DNA from: Nitrospira_E sp052156535
GTDB lineage: Bacteria > Nitrospirota > Nitrospiria > Nitrospirales > UBA8639
Direction: 5' to 3'
Assembly (NCBI RefSeq): GCF_052156535.1
Contig: NZ_JBQKUP010000028.1
Coordinates: forward strand, 112,373 to 176,372
Length of the DNA: 64,000 nucleotides
The number at the start of each line of letters is the position of its first letter. Position 1 is the stretch's first letter. Under the pieces are notes generated by a model. It saw nothing but the letters and a program-made list of their open reading frames with translations, was not told the origin of the DNA and did no database searches. Position numbers and translations under genes: made by a program. Of this stretch, positions 27,842 to 38,200 are shown piece by piece.

Positions 27842-28227
27842 CAGACCCCGATACGAATGTGCTCGTCCGCTATCTCGTCCAGGACGATCCCGCCCAACCC
27901 AGGGCTGCTACGCAGCTTATTGAAAAGCAATGCTCGCAGGAAAACCCCGGCTTTTTAAACCACTTGGTGTTGTGTGAAACGTTTTGGGTTCTTGAGGGCT
28001 ATTACCGACAAACAAAAGAGACTCTCGTAAAGACCATCGAATACGTATTGCATGTCGCCCAATTACGAGTTGAAGATCCCCAGGTGGTCTGGCAAGCTTT
28101 GGACGATTACCGAAAGAGTCGTGCTAATTTTACCCGCCATTTACTAAGCCGAATTAATGATGGTCATGATTGCATCACTACTGTGACTCTTGATCGGGAG
28201 GCCGGGAAGTCTCGAGGATTTTCCTAG
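27838..28227 (+). CDS. PIN-domain toxin, probably catalytically impaired
   Basis: The product is 129 residues of PIN fold. Acidic residues include Asp in DTNVLVRYL (start) and Glu in LCETFWVL. Near the end, the usual 'ADFaD' helix reads ANFTRHLL, so one catalytic Asp is replaced; the last TLD Asp is present. PIN toxins are Mg-dependent RNases that cut specific RNAs. With a frameshifted antitoxin upstream, loss of toxin activity would make sense. It sits between the DUF4347/cyclase pair and the secretion operon. Confidence 0.75.
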   Translation: MTDPDTNVLVRYLVQDDPAQPRAATQLIEKQCSQENPGFLNHLVLCETFWVLEGYYRQTKETLVKTIEYVLHVAQLRVEDPQVVWQALDDYRKSRANFTRHLLSRINDGHDCITTVTLDREAGKSRGFS

Positions 28228-28295
28228 TTGCAGTAGCCAAAGAAAATGCCGATTAACCGAGTGCATCTACCCAACTCCACGTTTCCACCTAACAA

Positions 28296-30425
28296 TCAGG
28301 CTCCGCTTTCACGAATGAGAATGGAGGCCGCACGTGCCCCAAGGTGCCCCATCACACTTTGACCATTGCCCTTCACATGGACCACCCCTCGCACAACCTG
28401 ATTCCAGAAGAGATCCTTGTCCGTCACATCCAGTTCCACCCGGTACACGGAATGCTCGGGGATCAATCTGCCCCGCGCATCCTGGCGCACGGGCACACCT
28501 CCGGAATAGGTGGAGGCTAAATACGGTAACGCCATTTCCGATTCGTCCACATGACGAAGGTCCCGAAGCTGCCCTGGTCGGGCAGACCGCGTAGGGTCGT
28601 CCGGATAAAACCATCCTTCATTCCCCACCGAGAGCCTGGCTTTTTCTTTTTCCGTGGCGAGGGCCAGCACCACGGATGGATGTTCCCCAATCACATGGGC
28701 CATCGCCATGTCGGTATTCACCCACAGCCCTGGATGGAGGGACGACGACAGATCCGTGACCACGCCGGAGAACGGAGCACGCAAGGTCAATTGTTCCCGG
28801 AGCATGATCAGGCCGTCCAACGCCTTTCGTTCGCCCACCAGCGTCTCCCAAATCACCAGATGATCATCCCGATCATCCTGATAGGCGACTTCTCGTCCCG
28901 CGCGCAATTCTAAGGCCGCAATGCGATGTTCGATAATGTCAATCTGATGTTCCACCTGCGGCGACTGTAACATCAAAAGTGTTTGGCCATGTTCGACCCG
29001 ATCTCCCTCCTCAACCAACACCTCCACCACCATTGCCGGAGCCGGTGGAAACAGGGTCGTGCGTTCCGGAGCTTCAAGAATTGCGGGAATCTCCACTGTC
29101 GTATCCAATGGCATCATGCTCATGAGCAGACACCCCGTCAGTACGACTCCAATTCCCCGCCCTCGCCAGGATTGAATCACGGCCGTCCGACGTCTCCACC
29201 AGACCTGCAGTTCCTCATAGACCGGCCATGCCAGAAACCAGCCTATTTCCACGAGAAAGAGGATGACGCCCAAAACCTTGAAAAAAAAGTAATACACCAG
29301 GACCGCAATGCCGACAAACACGACGGCCCGGTAGACCCACACCGCCCACGCATAGGCGATCAGCACCAATTGCCGTTGCCGGGGCATCTGTTCCGGAGGA
29401 ACATCTCCCCAGGCAAACAGCCATTCCCGTAATTTCCAACGACCAAACCCGAAAGCCCGTGATTGCAAATTCGGGACACCCAGCCAATCCGAGAGGACGT
29501 AGTAGCCGTCAAAACGGAGCAGCGGATTCAAATTGATCAACAGCCCGGTCACCCAACTGGTGGTCGCCAACACAAAGAGCATGCTTTTGACAATGCCATC
29601 AGGACAGAAGTTCCACAAAAAAGTCGCGAGCATCGCCACACTGAGTTCCACCACCATTCCCGCAGCGGCAATGGCCGCGCGTTGCTTCCGGACCGTGAGC
29701 CGCCAGGAGTCGGTCGTGTCGGTATAGAGGACAGGCACCATAATGAGGAACCCGAGGCCCATCGTGGGAACCCGGCACCCGTATCGAACAGCGGTATAGG
29801 CATGCCCCAGTTCATGCAAGATCTTAATGGCCACCAACCCGATGATATATCCGGCCATCCCTTGAAACGTAAAAAAGTATAAAAAGACATTGGCAAACGA
29901 TTCCCACCGCCGCACGACTCCCATACACCCGATCACACCCAATATGATCACGCACCATACGGCCCAGCGACTAAACAGCGGAGTGACGAACGGAAGCGTT
30001 GCTCGTAAGAACCGGTCGGGATTACATAAGGGAATTCTGAAAAATAAATAGTTGTGGAGCACTCTCAGCACCCAATGTTGTTTTGCCTGTTCGGCCTGCC
30101 CGAGGAACCCCTGACTTCCACCGGCTAAGGAATCCCGGGTTAAATTGTTCCGATAGAGAAACTGGATCAACTCCATCACATTCCCGGTTGAGACCTTGGC
30201 CGAGGTGGTTCGAGTAACCGAATCCACCAGTCCCTCGACAGTTCCCGCCTGCCAATGTGAAAGCAGTTGGAACGCGGACCATTCAATTTGGAAAAATTGA
30301 TTTCGAACCGTGTCCACAATCGTCCAGGTGGGGACACCATCGGGCGTGGGCGTACCGGGCAGGATCTGAAGATCTTCTCGCAAGGGTGGAAGGGGAACGT
30401 CTTCTTGAGGCTTTGACTGACCCAT
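28296..30425 (-). CDS. M50-protease-like membrane protein with HlyD domain
   Basis: A 709-residue fusion. The first 100 residues look PqqD-like (WTIVDTVRNQFFQIEWSAF). Multiple TM helices follow, with the zinc-binding HELGH (204-208) and LNPLLRFDGYYVL (about 299-311), which carries the third metal ligand Asp of site-2 (M50) proteases. After more helices comes a periplasmic barrel-sandwich/HlyD domain (about 455-600; VEEGDRVEHGQTLLML). It is the last gene of the adaptor operon, its ATG directly following the stop of the previous gene. It could process or translocate the DUF4347 proteins. No ABC ATPase accompanies it. Confidence 0.88.
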   Translation of the reverse strand: MGQSKPQEDVPLPPLREDLQILPGTPTPDGVPTWTIVDTVRNQFFQIEWSAFQLLSHWQAGTVEGLVDSVTRTTSAKVSTGNVMELIQFLYRNNLTRDSLAGGSQGFLGQAEQAKQHWVLRVLHNYLFFRIPLCNPDRFLRATLPFVTPLFSRWAVWCVIILGVIGCMGVVRRWESFANVFLYFFTFQGMAGYIIGLVAIKILHELGHAYTAVRYGCRVPTMGLGFLIMVPVLYTDTTDSWRLTVRKQRAAIAAAGMVVELSVAMLATFLWNFCPDGIVKSMLFVLATTSWVTGLLINLNPLLRFDGYYVLSDWLGVPNLQSRAFGFGRWKLREWLFAWGDVPPEQMPRQRQLVLIAYAWAVWVYRAVVFVGIAVLVYYFFFKVLGVILFLVEIGWFLAWPVYEELQVWWRRRTAVIQSWRGRGIGVVLTGCLLMSMMPLDTTVEIPAILEAPERTTLFPPAPAMVVEVLVEEGDRVEHGQTLLMLQSPQVEHQIDIIEHRIAALELRAGREVAYQDDRDDHLVIWETLVGERKALDGLIMLREQLTLRAPFSGVVTDLSSSLHPGLWVNTDMAMAHVIGEHPSVVLALATEKEKARLSVGNEGWFYPDDPTRSARPGQLRDLRHVDESEMALPYLASTYSGGVPVRQDARGRLIPEHSVYRVELDVTDKDLFWNQVVRGVVHVKGNGQSVMGHLGARAASILIRESGA

Positions 30426-31886
30426 TTAGATACCTAACGTTTGTCGAAGAACTCCAAGGGGGCGACGGAAGAGATGGAAAAACAGAGTGACCGGTTCCCC
30501 ATAGATTTTGGCAGTGCCCTGCCAGCCGATTCGAATATCTTCAGGCGGGTCCATGAACGCGGCTTCCACCCGATAGGCCAGGACATTGGTCGGGAGAATA
30601 CTTGCATGGTAACTGGCATGGATTAATTGGGCAGGAATGGCTTGTAAGGGATTGGCATTCAAAAACACCTCAACCTCGGCGCCTTCCCGTAACACAATAG
30701 CGTCTTCCACCGGTAGATCAATTTTCAATTCAAACTCCTGGGGATCGGCCACTTCCATAATGCGTTCGCCCACCACCACCGGCTTGCCGATCCACTCGGA
30801 TTTATCCGTGAAAATCACAATGCCCGCCCGGGGAGCTTTGACCTCCACTTGCTGTAACATGTCCCAGGCGTAATCCCGTTCGGCTTCCTTTAGCCGGACT
30901 TCCGAAGCTTGCACGGGCATACCCGCACCGGTGTCATGGTCGACAAAGGCACTCTGCGACACTTTGCGATACTCCATCCAGGTGACGGACAGATTCTTTT
31001 CCGCCACTTCAAACTGATTCCGGAATGTGGTGTCCTCGTAGCGAAAAAGGGTTTGACCGGTTTGAACAAGTGTATTCGGGTGGACAAGGATTTCTCCCAG
31101 CACCCCATCCAATGGAGCCGTCACCACCGACGGATCCCGCGGCACCACTTCCACCGGAGCCAGCGTGGACAATCGAACGGGCAGCCACATGGCGGCCATC
31201 ACTACCACCAGCACTCCCCATATCCAGGTCTTGATAACCTGCCAGTTTTTCACTCTCCGTTTCGTGCCCCCGAGCGCCTGCCAGGCATGAGCCACCGTTT
31301 CGGCAAACCGCTGGATCACTTGCACTTCCTCATCTTGCCAGGCTATCTCCCTGGTTAACCACAGACCACCAATTACCTGCTGATCCCCACGGATCAATGG
31401 ACACCAGAGGACATAAGGAAATGCAAAGGACTTCCAATCACGTCGGAATTCTGTCGAACAATGAGTGGAGGAGAGAGGACCGGGATCTTTGAGACTACCT
31501 TGTTCCCATAATTCTGAAATGACGCGTTCGATCCAATTGATCATCGGCGCATTGCGGTCAACCACGGCCACACTGGACACCGCTTCCACCCTGCCCCGCG
31601 CCCGCCCCTTCGGATTGATGGAAAAGATACAGGCTTGTCGAAAGTCCACGAGACGTCGGGTCTCATTGGCCAGAAGAAAACAGAGTTCTTTTACTGTTTG
31701 AGCCTTGCGAACCTGACTTTCCAGTTGAAGCAGTGCCAGGAAAATACTTGAATCTTTTTCCGTTTTGACCTTGGACGCGATGGAAGGGGCGCCAGCCAGA
31801 CCGGAGGAGGGTTTAAAGTCCTTACCGGTCCCTCGCGAAGGGGACTCTGTCTGGGTTACTGTTTGCACCACGAAGGTTTCCCTCAT
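30426..31886 (-). CDS. GAF-domain, single-helix, HlyD-type adaptor
   Basis: About 486 residues. A cytoplasmic GAF-like domain (about 50-210; TVKELCFLLANETRRLVDF, then FPYVLWCPLIRGDQQVIGG) precedes one TM helix (about 230-250) and a periplasmic HlyD domain (VVTAPLDGVLGEILVHPNTL, then VKAPRAGIVIF). Normal HlyD adaptors have only a short cytoplasmic tail, so a GAF sensor there is unusual and may gate export. ATG at 31886 is preferred over a TTG 9 nt upstream. It belongs to the adaptor operon. Confidence 0.88.
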   Translation of the reverse strand: MRETFVVQTVTQTESPSRGTGKDFKPSSGLAGAPSIASKVKTEKDSSIFLALLQLESQVRKAQTVKELCFLLANETRRLVDFRQACIFSINPKGRARGRVEAVSSVAVVDRNAPMINWIERVISELWEQGSLKDPGPLSSTHCSTEFRRDWKSFAFPYVLWCPLIRGDQQVIGGLWLTREIAWQDEEVQVIQRFAETVAHAWQALGGTKRRVKNWQVIKTWIWGVLVVVMAAMWLPVRLSTLAPVEVVPRDPSVVTAPLDGVLGEILVHPNTLVQTGQTLFRYEDTTFRNQFEVAEKNLSVTWMEYRKVSQSAFVDHDTGAGMPVQASEVRLKEAERDYAWDMLQQVEVKAPRAGIVIFTDKSEWIGKPVVVGERIMEVADPQEFELKIDLPVEDAIVLREGAEVEVFLNANPLQAIPAQLIHASYHASILPTNVLAYRVEAAFMDPPEDIRIGWQGTAKIYGEPVTLFFHLFRRPLGVLRQTLGI

Positions 31887-31919
31887 TTTGATCAACAGAG
31901 AGGTCGATCCGGAAAGGAG

Positions 31920-32777
31920 TTAATGTTTGACAGTCTGCTTACTCTTGGACGTCGGTGAGGCTACAGGTTTCGTACTTGGCGTAATTGTTGATTGAGTGGG
32001 AAACGTGCCTTCCGGAAATTGCGCGCTTCCACTCATACCGGCCAAGACACCTGTGGGGTGTTTGTGAAATCGACCAAAGACCCGAATGGTTTGACTCACG
32101 GGATCTACACGAGAACCAATTTCCACCACTTCCGCGGAGTAGTCCTTTTGAGTCTCATCGATACTAAACGAAAACGGACTCTTCTTGGCGATCCACCGCA
32201 GCGAAGACGACGGAAGAATCAATTCAATATCCAAATCCTGATTACTCACAATACTCACCACATCATCGTAGGGATTCACACTTTCATAAGGGTGGACCAA
32301 CGTCTTGACCACATGGCCGGCAAAAGGGGCAGGAATCCGGCAACCTTGAACAATCACTTGTGCTCTGGTGAGAACCGCCTGAGCCTTTTTTAGTTCGGCC
32401 TTGGAGATGTCCACTTCCAACCGGCCAATCCCGTGAAGAGCGGCCAGCTCCTCGTTATTGATGACGGTCTTTTGCCTTGCATCCAAATCCGCTTGGGCGG
32501 CCGATAATTCCGCCCGGTATTTGGCACATTCAAATTCAACGAGGATGTCTCCCTTATTAAATGCGTCCCCGTCTCGAAACGGCATCCGCTTCACTAACGC
32601 CTGAATTTCACTGGCCAGGACCGCTTCAACGACGGGTTTCACGATGCCCCGGATTGTCTGAAGGTCCGATGAGGGCAAACGGCTGCGTCCTCCGCTTTTT
32701 GCCAAACTGACGCTTGACGGCAGCATGATCAGATTCAGGACTAAACACAGAATAATGATAGGGTATCGATGTATCAT
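31920..32777 (-). CDS. Periplasmic HlyD/MFP-family adaptor
   Basis: A signal peptide (about 1-25) is followed by a barrel-sandwich hybrid (MPFRDGDAFNKGDILVEFEC), a helical hairpin (AELSAAQADLDARQKTVINN) and the beta-barrel (APFAGHVVKTLVHPYESVNP). These proteins bridge an inner-membrane pump and TolC. Its Lys/Ser/Thr-rich tail is short. Its ATG overlaps the TolC-like gene's stop (ATGA), so the two are coupled. A canonical partner (RND or ABC pump) is missing here. Confidence 0.9.
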   Translation of the reverse strand: MIHRYPIIILCLVLNLIMLPSSVSLAKSGGRSRLPSSDLQTIRGIVKPVVEAVLASEIQALVKRMPFRDGDAFNKGDILVEFECAKYRAELSAAQADLDARQKTVINNEELAALHGIGRLEVDISKAELKKAQAVLTRAQVIVQGCRIPAPFAGHVVKTLVHPYESVNPYDDVVSIVSNQDLDIELILPSSSLRWIAKKSPFSFSIDETQKDYSAEVVEIGSRVDPVSQTIRVFGRFHKHPTGVLAGMSGSAQFPEGTFPTQSTITPSTKPVASPTSKSKQTVKH

Positions 32778-34429
32778 GGATTGTCTCTCTCCTGAGGTTG
32801 AGTGGTTGTCTCTTGGGATGGCATGTCAGTTTCTTGGGATTGAGCGACAGTCTCCTGGAGTTGAATGTTAGTCCGTTGGGGTTGTGTGTTTGTCTTTTCA
32901 GGTTGAGTTTCAGATTGATCAACTCGCGCGAAGACCTCGGGGCGATCAAGCCATTCCCAACGTTCTTGTAAGGCCACGGCCAATTCTTCGACTCCGTCTC
33001 CAGTGATGTCCGTGGGGAAGGGGTCTTCTCCTATCGCGGCCAGCACATTGGCATAGGCCATTTCCAATTTGGCCAGAGCCGATTCATACCGTAATTCGGC
33101 CACCAGGCCTTGCATCTTTTCCCGGATGACCAGATGTTCACTCAGCCGGTTAAGGGACCAGGCACGTTGGACCTGGTCGGCAATGGCCATTTGAGTATCG
33201 AGATAGCGCTTCCCCGTGGCTACATCCTTCATCGCCGCATGATATTGCGCCACCGACACATGGACCTGACTCATCAGAGCCATCGTCAACGCCAGACTTT
33301 GCATGTCCAGCACCTTCTCCTGGGCGTCAATAACCTGCAAACGGACGGGGTGTCGGAACACATTCAACAGATTCCAGCTGACTTTGGCCCCGTAATTCAG
33401 CCAATTATTATGAAACAGGAAATTATTGCTATCGTAATTGCCCCCCATATACACATGGAGATTCGGGAGCAATTCCAGGATGGCGGCTTTGGTTTCTTTG
33501 GCGTTAATCCGTTTTTGGTAGTCGACCTTTCGCAGTTCCGGACGATTCATAAGTGCCCGGTATTCCAAATCTTCCAGCTTCTCCTCGACTTTCGACACGA
33601 GGGGTGGATGTTCCGGCACCGCCAGTTCATAGGGTTCCCCCGGATCCAGGTTCATGAGTTCGGCAAGGTGAATTCGTGATAACGATAAGTCCTGATAGAG
33701 CTGTTGAATTTCCCGTTGCGCGCTCAGGAGTTCTCGTTCATATTGCAGTGAGGTCAGTGGATCCGCCAAGGCCCGCTCCCGGATTACATGCACTTCACCC
33801 AGCGCTTGTGTGACCCAATCCTGGAGGAAAGCCAGGCGACCCAACGCCCGTTCCGCCCCCACGGCTTTCCAAAAGGCCGACCGGACATCTTGGATGACCC
33901 GATTGGCAATTCGGCGTTTATCTTCTTCCGCAATGAGGACGTCGTCCGCGGCTTGTTCGGCCCGCACATAGGACAAACCGAAATCCAAGACATCCCAGCT
34001 CAATGCCAAATTCGAGGTATAAATATTTTTATCAGATGAGGTAGAACTCACGAGAGATTGTTGGCCCGTTTCTAACGACTGGCTGCTCGCCCCCGCAAAG
34101 TTGCTGCGTCCGTTATAGGCCGCATCCGCCACCACTTTTGGCAACATATCGTAATGCGCCAGATCCAGTTGCCGATGCGCCACCATTTCCTTTAATCCCT
34201 GCACCCGTGTTTCTAAATTATATTTCAGCGCCCGCGCCATCGCTTCAAACAACGTGATGGGACGAGCCACCGGTTCCTGGAATTGCGTGAGTTGGGCCAG
34301 GTTCTCTTGGACCCGCTGTTGAATTTCGACCTGAGTAAGTGGAGTGGGCAGAACCGCACAACCCGAGCCAATCAGGGCCAACCCGATCACCACCAGACCG
34401 ACTAGAATTTTTTGAATGTGTAACGCCAT
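32774..34429 (-). CDS. TolC-family outer-membrane lipoprotein
   Basis: Outer-membrane export channel of 551 residues. The ATG at 34429 gives a signal peptide with lipobox IGSGC. Two OEP repeats follow, rich in long helices (ARALKYNLETRVQGLKEM, then YRALMNRPELRKVDYQKR). The last 46 residues form an imperfect eight-residue Gln/Glu/Thr repeat, unusual for TolC proteins. It begins the four-gene adaptor operon and is divergent from the giant DUF4347 gene. Role: exit duct for the operon's export pathway. Confidence 0.92.
   Translation of the reverse strand: MALHIQKILVGLVVIGLALIGSGCAVLPTPLTQVEIQQRVQENLAQLTQFQEPVARPITLFEAMARALKYNLETRVQGLKEMVAHRQLDLAHYDMLPKVVADAAYNGRSNFAGASSQSLETGQQSLVSSTSSDKNIYTSNLALSWDVLDFGLSYVRAEQAADDVLIAEEDKRRIANRVIQDVRSAFWKAVGAERALGRLAFLQDWVTQALGEVHVIRERALADPLTSLQYERELLSAQREIQQLYQDLSLSRIHLAELMNLDPGEPYELAVPEHPPLVSKVEEKLEDLEYRALMNRPELRKVDYQKRINAKETKAAILELLPNLHVYMGGNYDSNNFLFHNNWLNYGAKVSWNLLNVFRHPVRLQVIDAQEKVLDMQSLALTMALMSQVHVSVAQYHAAMKDVATGKRYLDTQMAIADQVQRAWSLNRLSEHLVIREKMQGLVAELRYESALAKLEMAYANVLAAIGEDPFPTDITGDGVEELAVALQERWEWLDRPEVFARVDQSETQPEKTNTQPQRTNIQLQETVAQSQETDMPSQETTTQPQERDNP
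32777..32914 (-). repeat. 24-bp imperfect tandem repeats in the TolC-like gene
   Basis: About five copies of a 24-bp unit encode the Gln/Glu/Thr-rich octapeptide tail (TNIQLQET, VAQSQETD and similar). Copies differ at several positions, so the array is not fresh. Length variation between strains would be expected. Confidence 0.65.
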
Positions 34430-35216
34430 AGATAAGTGGCTACCGACCCATTCGATACAATGTACTTGCGCACGTGTCTCATGCCAGCCCAAACCGGCCT
34501 TCGGATAGTCGGCACCCGACTGACTGCTTGACCGGCAATGTCGAATCTTCCTCAACTCAAGTCCGTCTATCCTTCCGGCCTCTTCGACCATTTTTTCTTA
34601 CAGGATCACGCACAGCCACCTCTTTGCAGCTTTCCAGCTCTGTTTCTCGGAGTTTCTTTTGGCAAGATTAAGAAAGTAAACCGTTCTCATTTATGTGATT
34701 TCTGCCCAGGAGTTAAACAATCTTCATCAATTCCTCACAACATCTTGCCAACTCATTATTTGAGCAACATGGCACCAAAAATTTATTTTCAATTTCACCT
34801 CATTTTTCCACCAGGTCTTATTTTCACTTACCTCATGAACCCGACCTCAAGTGGATTTTGGTTAATCAAAATTCCGATCCGGTTCTCTCAATTGGACACT
34901 TGTGCTCCAGAATCCAATCTCATCCTCATGAAAAAATCTTGATGGGAAAATTTTCCATAATTCTTCCAGTAAATGAAGCTCATAGCCGATTAAGGAGATG
35001 GATGAATCTCATGCCGTGAGATTGTGTCAAAAGGGAAAACAAGGGAGAGGCTCCATGGAAATTCGATTGGATTCGTGCCCACAAGGGAAATACAAAACGA
35101 AGAATCATGTCAATGGATAGATGCCTGATACCAGGTGCACCAACACAAGCAGGGAGAATGCCTGAATCAAGCATCGTATACGCCAGCGATAAAATGGCAT
35201 GGAGATGGTCGGCGGA
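34430..35216. promoter_or_regulatory. Divergent control region between adaptor operon and giant protein gene
   Basis: The 787 bp hold no convincing gene and are richer in A+T than the flanks. The promoters of both transcripts must lie here. A 7-bp perfect inverted repeat with 5-nt loop (35005-35011/35017-35023) could be an operator or a leader hairpin of the plus-strand gene. A possible -10-like TAAAAT is near 35190, but no matching -35 was found, so I assign no exact promoter. Confidence 0.45.
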
Positions 35217-38200
35217 ATGAAAACACTGTTAGCCCTCGAACCCAGAATTTTATTTGATGGAGCCGCACTCGCCACCGGGGCGGAAGTCGCTCAGGATCAG
35301 ACAGCCCAGGATCCATCTATTCCGGTAAACGATGCTGATGCAGCAACTAATTCCGGTGAAACCATGGGCACTGACAGTGCCGCCTCCTGGTCCTCCGGTT
35401 TCTCACCCGCAACTCCAACAGATCGTCGGGAAATGGTCTTCATCGATACGCGGGTTGAGGATTACCAGGCACTCATGAACGGTATCCATCCTGGCGCAGA
35501 AGTCATTCTCCTTGATGCCGGGCGGGACGGGATCGAACAAATTTCTGAAGCGCTCAAGGGCCGGAGTGCTATTGATGCCGTCCATCTCATCGGGGAAGGC
35601 ACCGAGGCGGAACTTCATTTGGGCACGGCCTTCCTCACCAATGATTCGATCAGCGGTCACTATACAGCGCTGTTGAGTCAAATTGGGCAAAGTTTGTCTG
35701 CAGACGCAGATTTACTGATCTATGGCTGTAACTTTGGACGTGGTCAGGCCGGTCTAACCGCGATGCAAACCTTAGCCGAACTGATAGGGGCTGATATTGC
35801 CGCGAGCACGGACCGGACCGGGCACGTCAGCGAATATGCCAACTGGGAATTGGAAGTAGCAACCGGGTTCATTGAAACGTCAGTCGTCATTGGCGAAGCC
35901 ACCCAGGAAGCCTGGGAGGGCGTGCTGGCCACTTTTACCGTGACCAACACCAATGACGCCGGAGCGGGGTCACTCCGCCAGGCCATTATCGATGCTGACG
36001 CCACGCCAGGTACTGACACGATCATCATTCCAACAGGAACATACGTGTTGACCACTGGTCCAATGCAAATTAATGACGATGTAATCATCACCGGAGCCGG
36101 CGCGGCCACCACCATCATCGATGGCAACAATGCCTCACGCTTATTTGAAACCAGGGGAAGCAGTACGACCACCATGAGTGGAATTACCATTCAAAACGGG
36201 GATAATGGTGGTAATGGGGCCGGGGTGTTAGTCGATAACACCAGCACCTTAAATCTCAGCGACGCCATCCTGACAAATATCGACGGCACGGGTGGGCAAG
36301 GTGGGGCGTTTCATGTCCATGGCACGCTGAATCTCAACCGCGTTCTCATTGCCAATAACCTGGCGGATCATGGGGCCGGGATTTACTTTCACAATGCCGT
36401 CGGTGGAACCCTGACCAACGTGACGTTCAGCGGCAACACTGCCCTCTACGAAGGGGGCGGGATCTGGACGGATACACCGATCACCGTGATCAATTCCACC
36501 TTCACGCTCAACAATGCCAATGACGCGGGTGGCATATACTCCATCGGCGCTTTGGTTCAAATTTCCAACACCATAGTCAGCGACAATACGGCGGCTACAG
36601 CCAATGATGATGTCCTGGGCAATTTCAGCAGCAGTGGGTACAACCTGATCGAAGTCGTAGGCGGAGCGATCGGTTTTGTTGGAAGCGACATTACCGGCCT
36701 GAGTGCCAATCTTGATGTCCTCGCCGACAACAGCGGTCCGACTCGAACACATGCGCTGCTGGCCGGCAGCCCCGCACTCAATGCGGGAACACCAACGGGT
36801 GCCCCTGCCGTCGACCAGCGGGGAATCACTCGTGATGCCGTACCGGACATCGGAGCCTTCGAATATACGACCTCCGCCTTTGTCTCGAAGAGTGAATTCA
36901 TGGTCAACGATCCTTCCGGGAACAACGAACAAACCAGCGGGCCCGTGCGAGGAGCCGAGCGAGCGGTTGATATCGCACCGAACGGCGATTATGTGGTGGT
37001 CTGGACGAACGGGACATCAAACGACAAAGTGTTCGCCAAGGTGTTGGATGGTGGTGGCAATGAGAAGGTCGCGCAGTTTCAAGTCAACATCGGGAGCGGA
37101 ACGAACGCGTGGACCGATGTGGCCGTCGACGACAGCGGAAATTTTCTCGTCACCTGGACCCAAGGCGGGGATATTTTCATGCGACGATTTCTCGCCAACG
37201 GCACAGCCGTCGATGCTGGAGACCTCATCGTCAACACCGGCACGCCTAACACTCAGCACAATCCATCCGTGAACATGAATGGCGCCGGTGATTTCGTGAT
37301 CGCATGGGAAGGCGACGGCGGGGGCAACGAAGGAATTTTTGTACGACGCGGCAGCATGGGCGGAGGGTTGACCGGCAGTGACATCACCGTCAACACCGCA
37401 GCAGCTGCGAAGGATCCCTCGGTAGGGATTGCGGATTCTGGCGGATTTGTGGTCGTCTGGGATAACGGTTCGGACGTCTTCTTTCAGCTCTACAACAGCG
37501 CGGGTGTTCCACAAAACAACGGGCAGGTTGACGTGCTCTTACAGCTCAGTGCCGGTGCCGCTGCAGTGGATATGAGTAGCGATGGGCGGTTTACCGTGGC
37601 CTATCGCGCTACAGTCCTTGATGTGGAAGTCTATGTCAGGCAATTCGACGCAGCAGGAAATGCGCTCTTTCTGCCCAAAATTGCCAATACCTCAGGTCTC
37701 TTGACCACTCAGACTAATCCCTCTATCACCATGGATGATATCGGTGAATTCATCGTTGTATGGGAGGGGGCGGGAAATCGGCCTGGGCAGAATGACACCG
37801 CCGGGGTCTTTGGCCAGAAATTCAACTCCAGTGGTCAAAAAATCGGTGTCGAGTTTTTGATTAATCAAACCACCGCCAACGTGCAGGACCGCGCCTCGGT
37901 GGCCATGCTGGACCGAGATAACTTTGTCGCCGTGTGGACCGGTAGCGACGGGACGCAAACCGATATTTTTGCGCGCCAGTACGGAGCGACAACCTCACCG
38001 ACTCTCGACTTGGATGCCAACAACAGTTCCGGAGCCACCGGCAACGATTATGCATTCACGTTTACTGAGGGAGACGGCCCCACGGCCATTGCCGACAGCG
38101 ATACCGACCTTGCGGATGTGGATAGTACGACCTTCGCCTACGTGACCGTGTCTCTCAGTGGCCTCCTAGATGGCAATGCGGAAGCCTTGGTCCTCGACGG

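Noticed and set aside
29463..29882. Open frame antisense to the M50-HlyD gene
   Set aside because: It lies wholly inside a well-supported gene on the other strand and has His/Arg/Pro-rich shadow composition.
36249..36932. Long open frame antisense to the giant protein gene
   Set aside because: The sense frame has clear domains and repeats; the antisense frame is a by-product of G+C-biased third positions.
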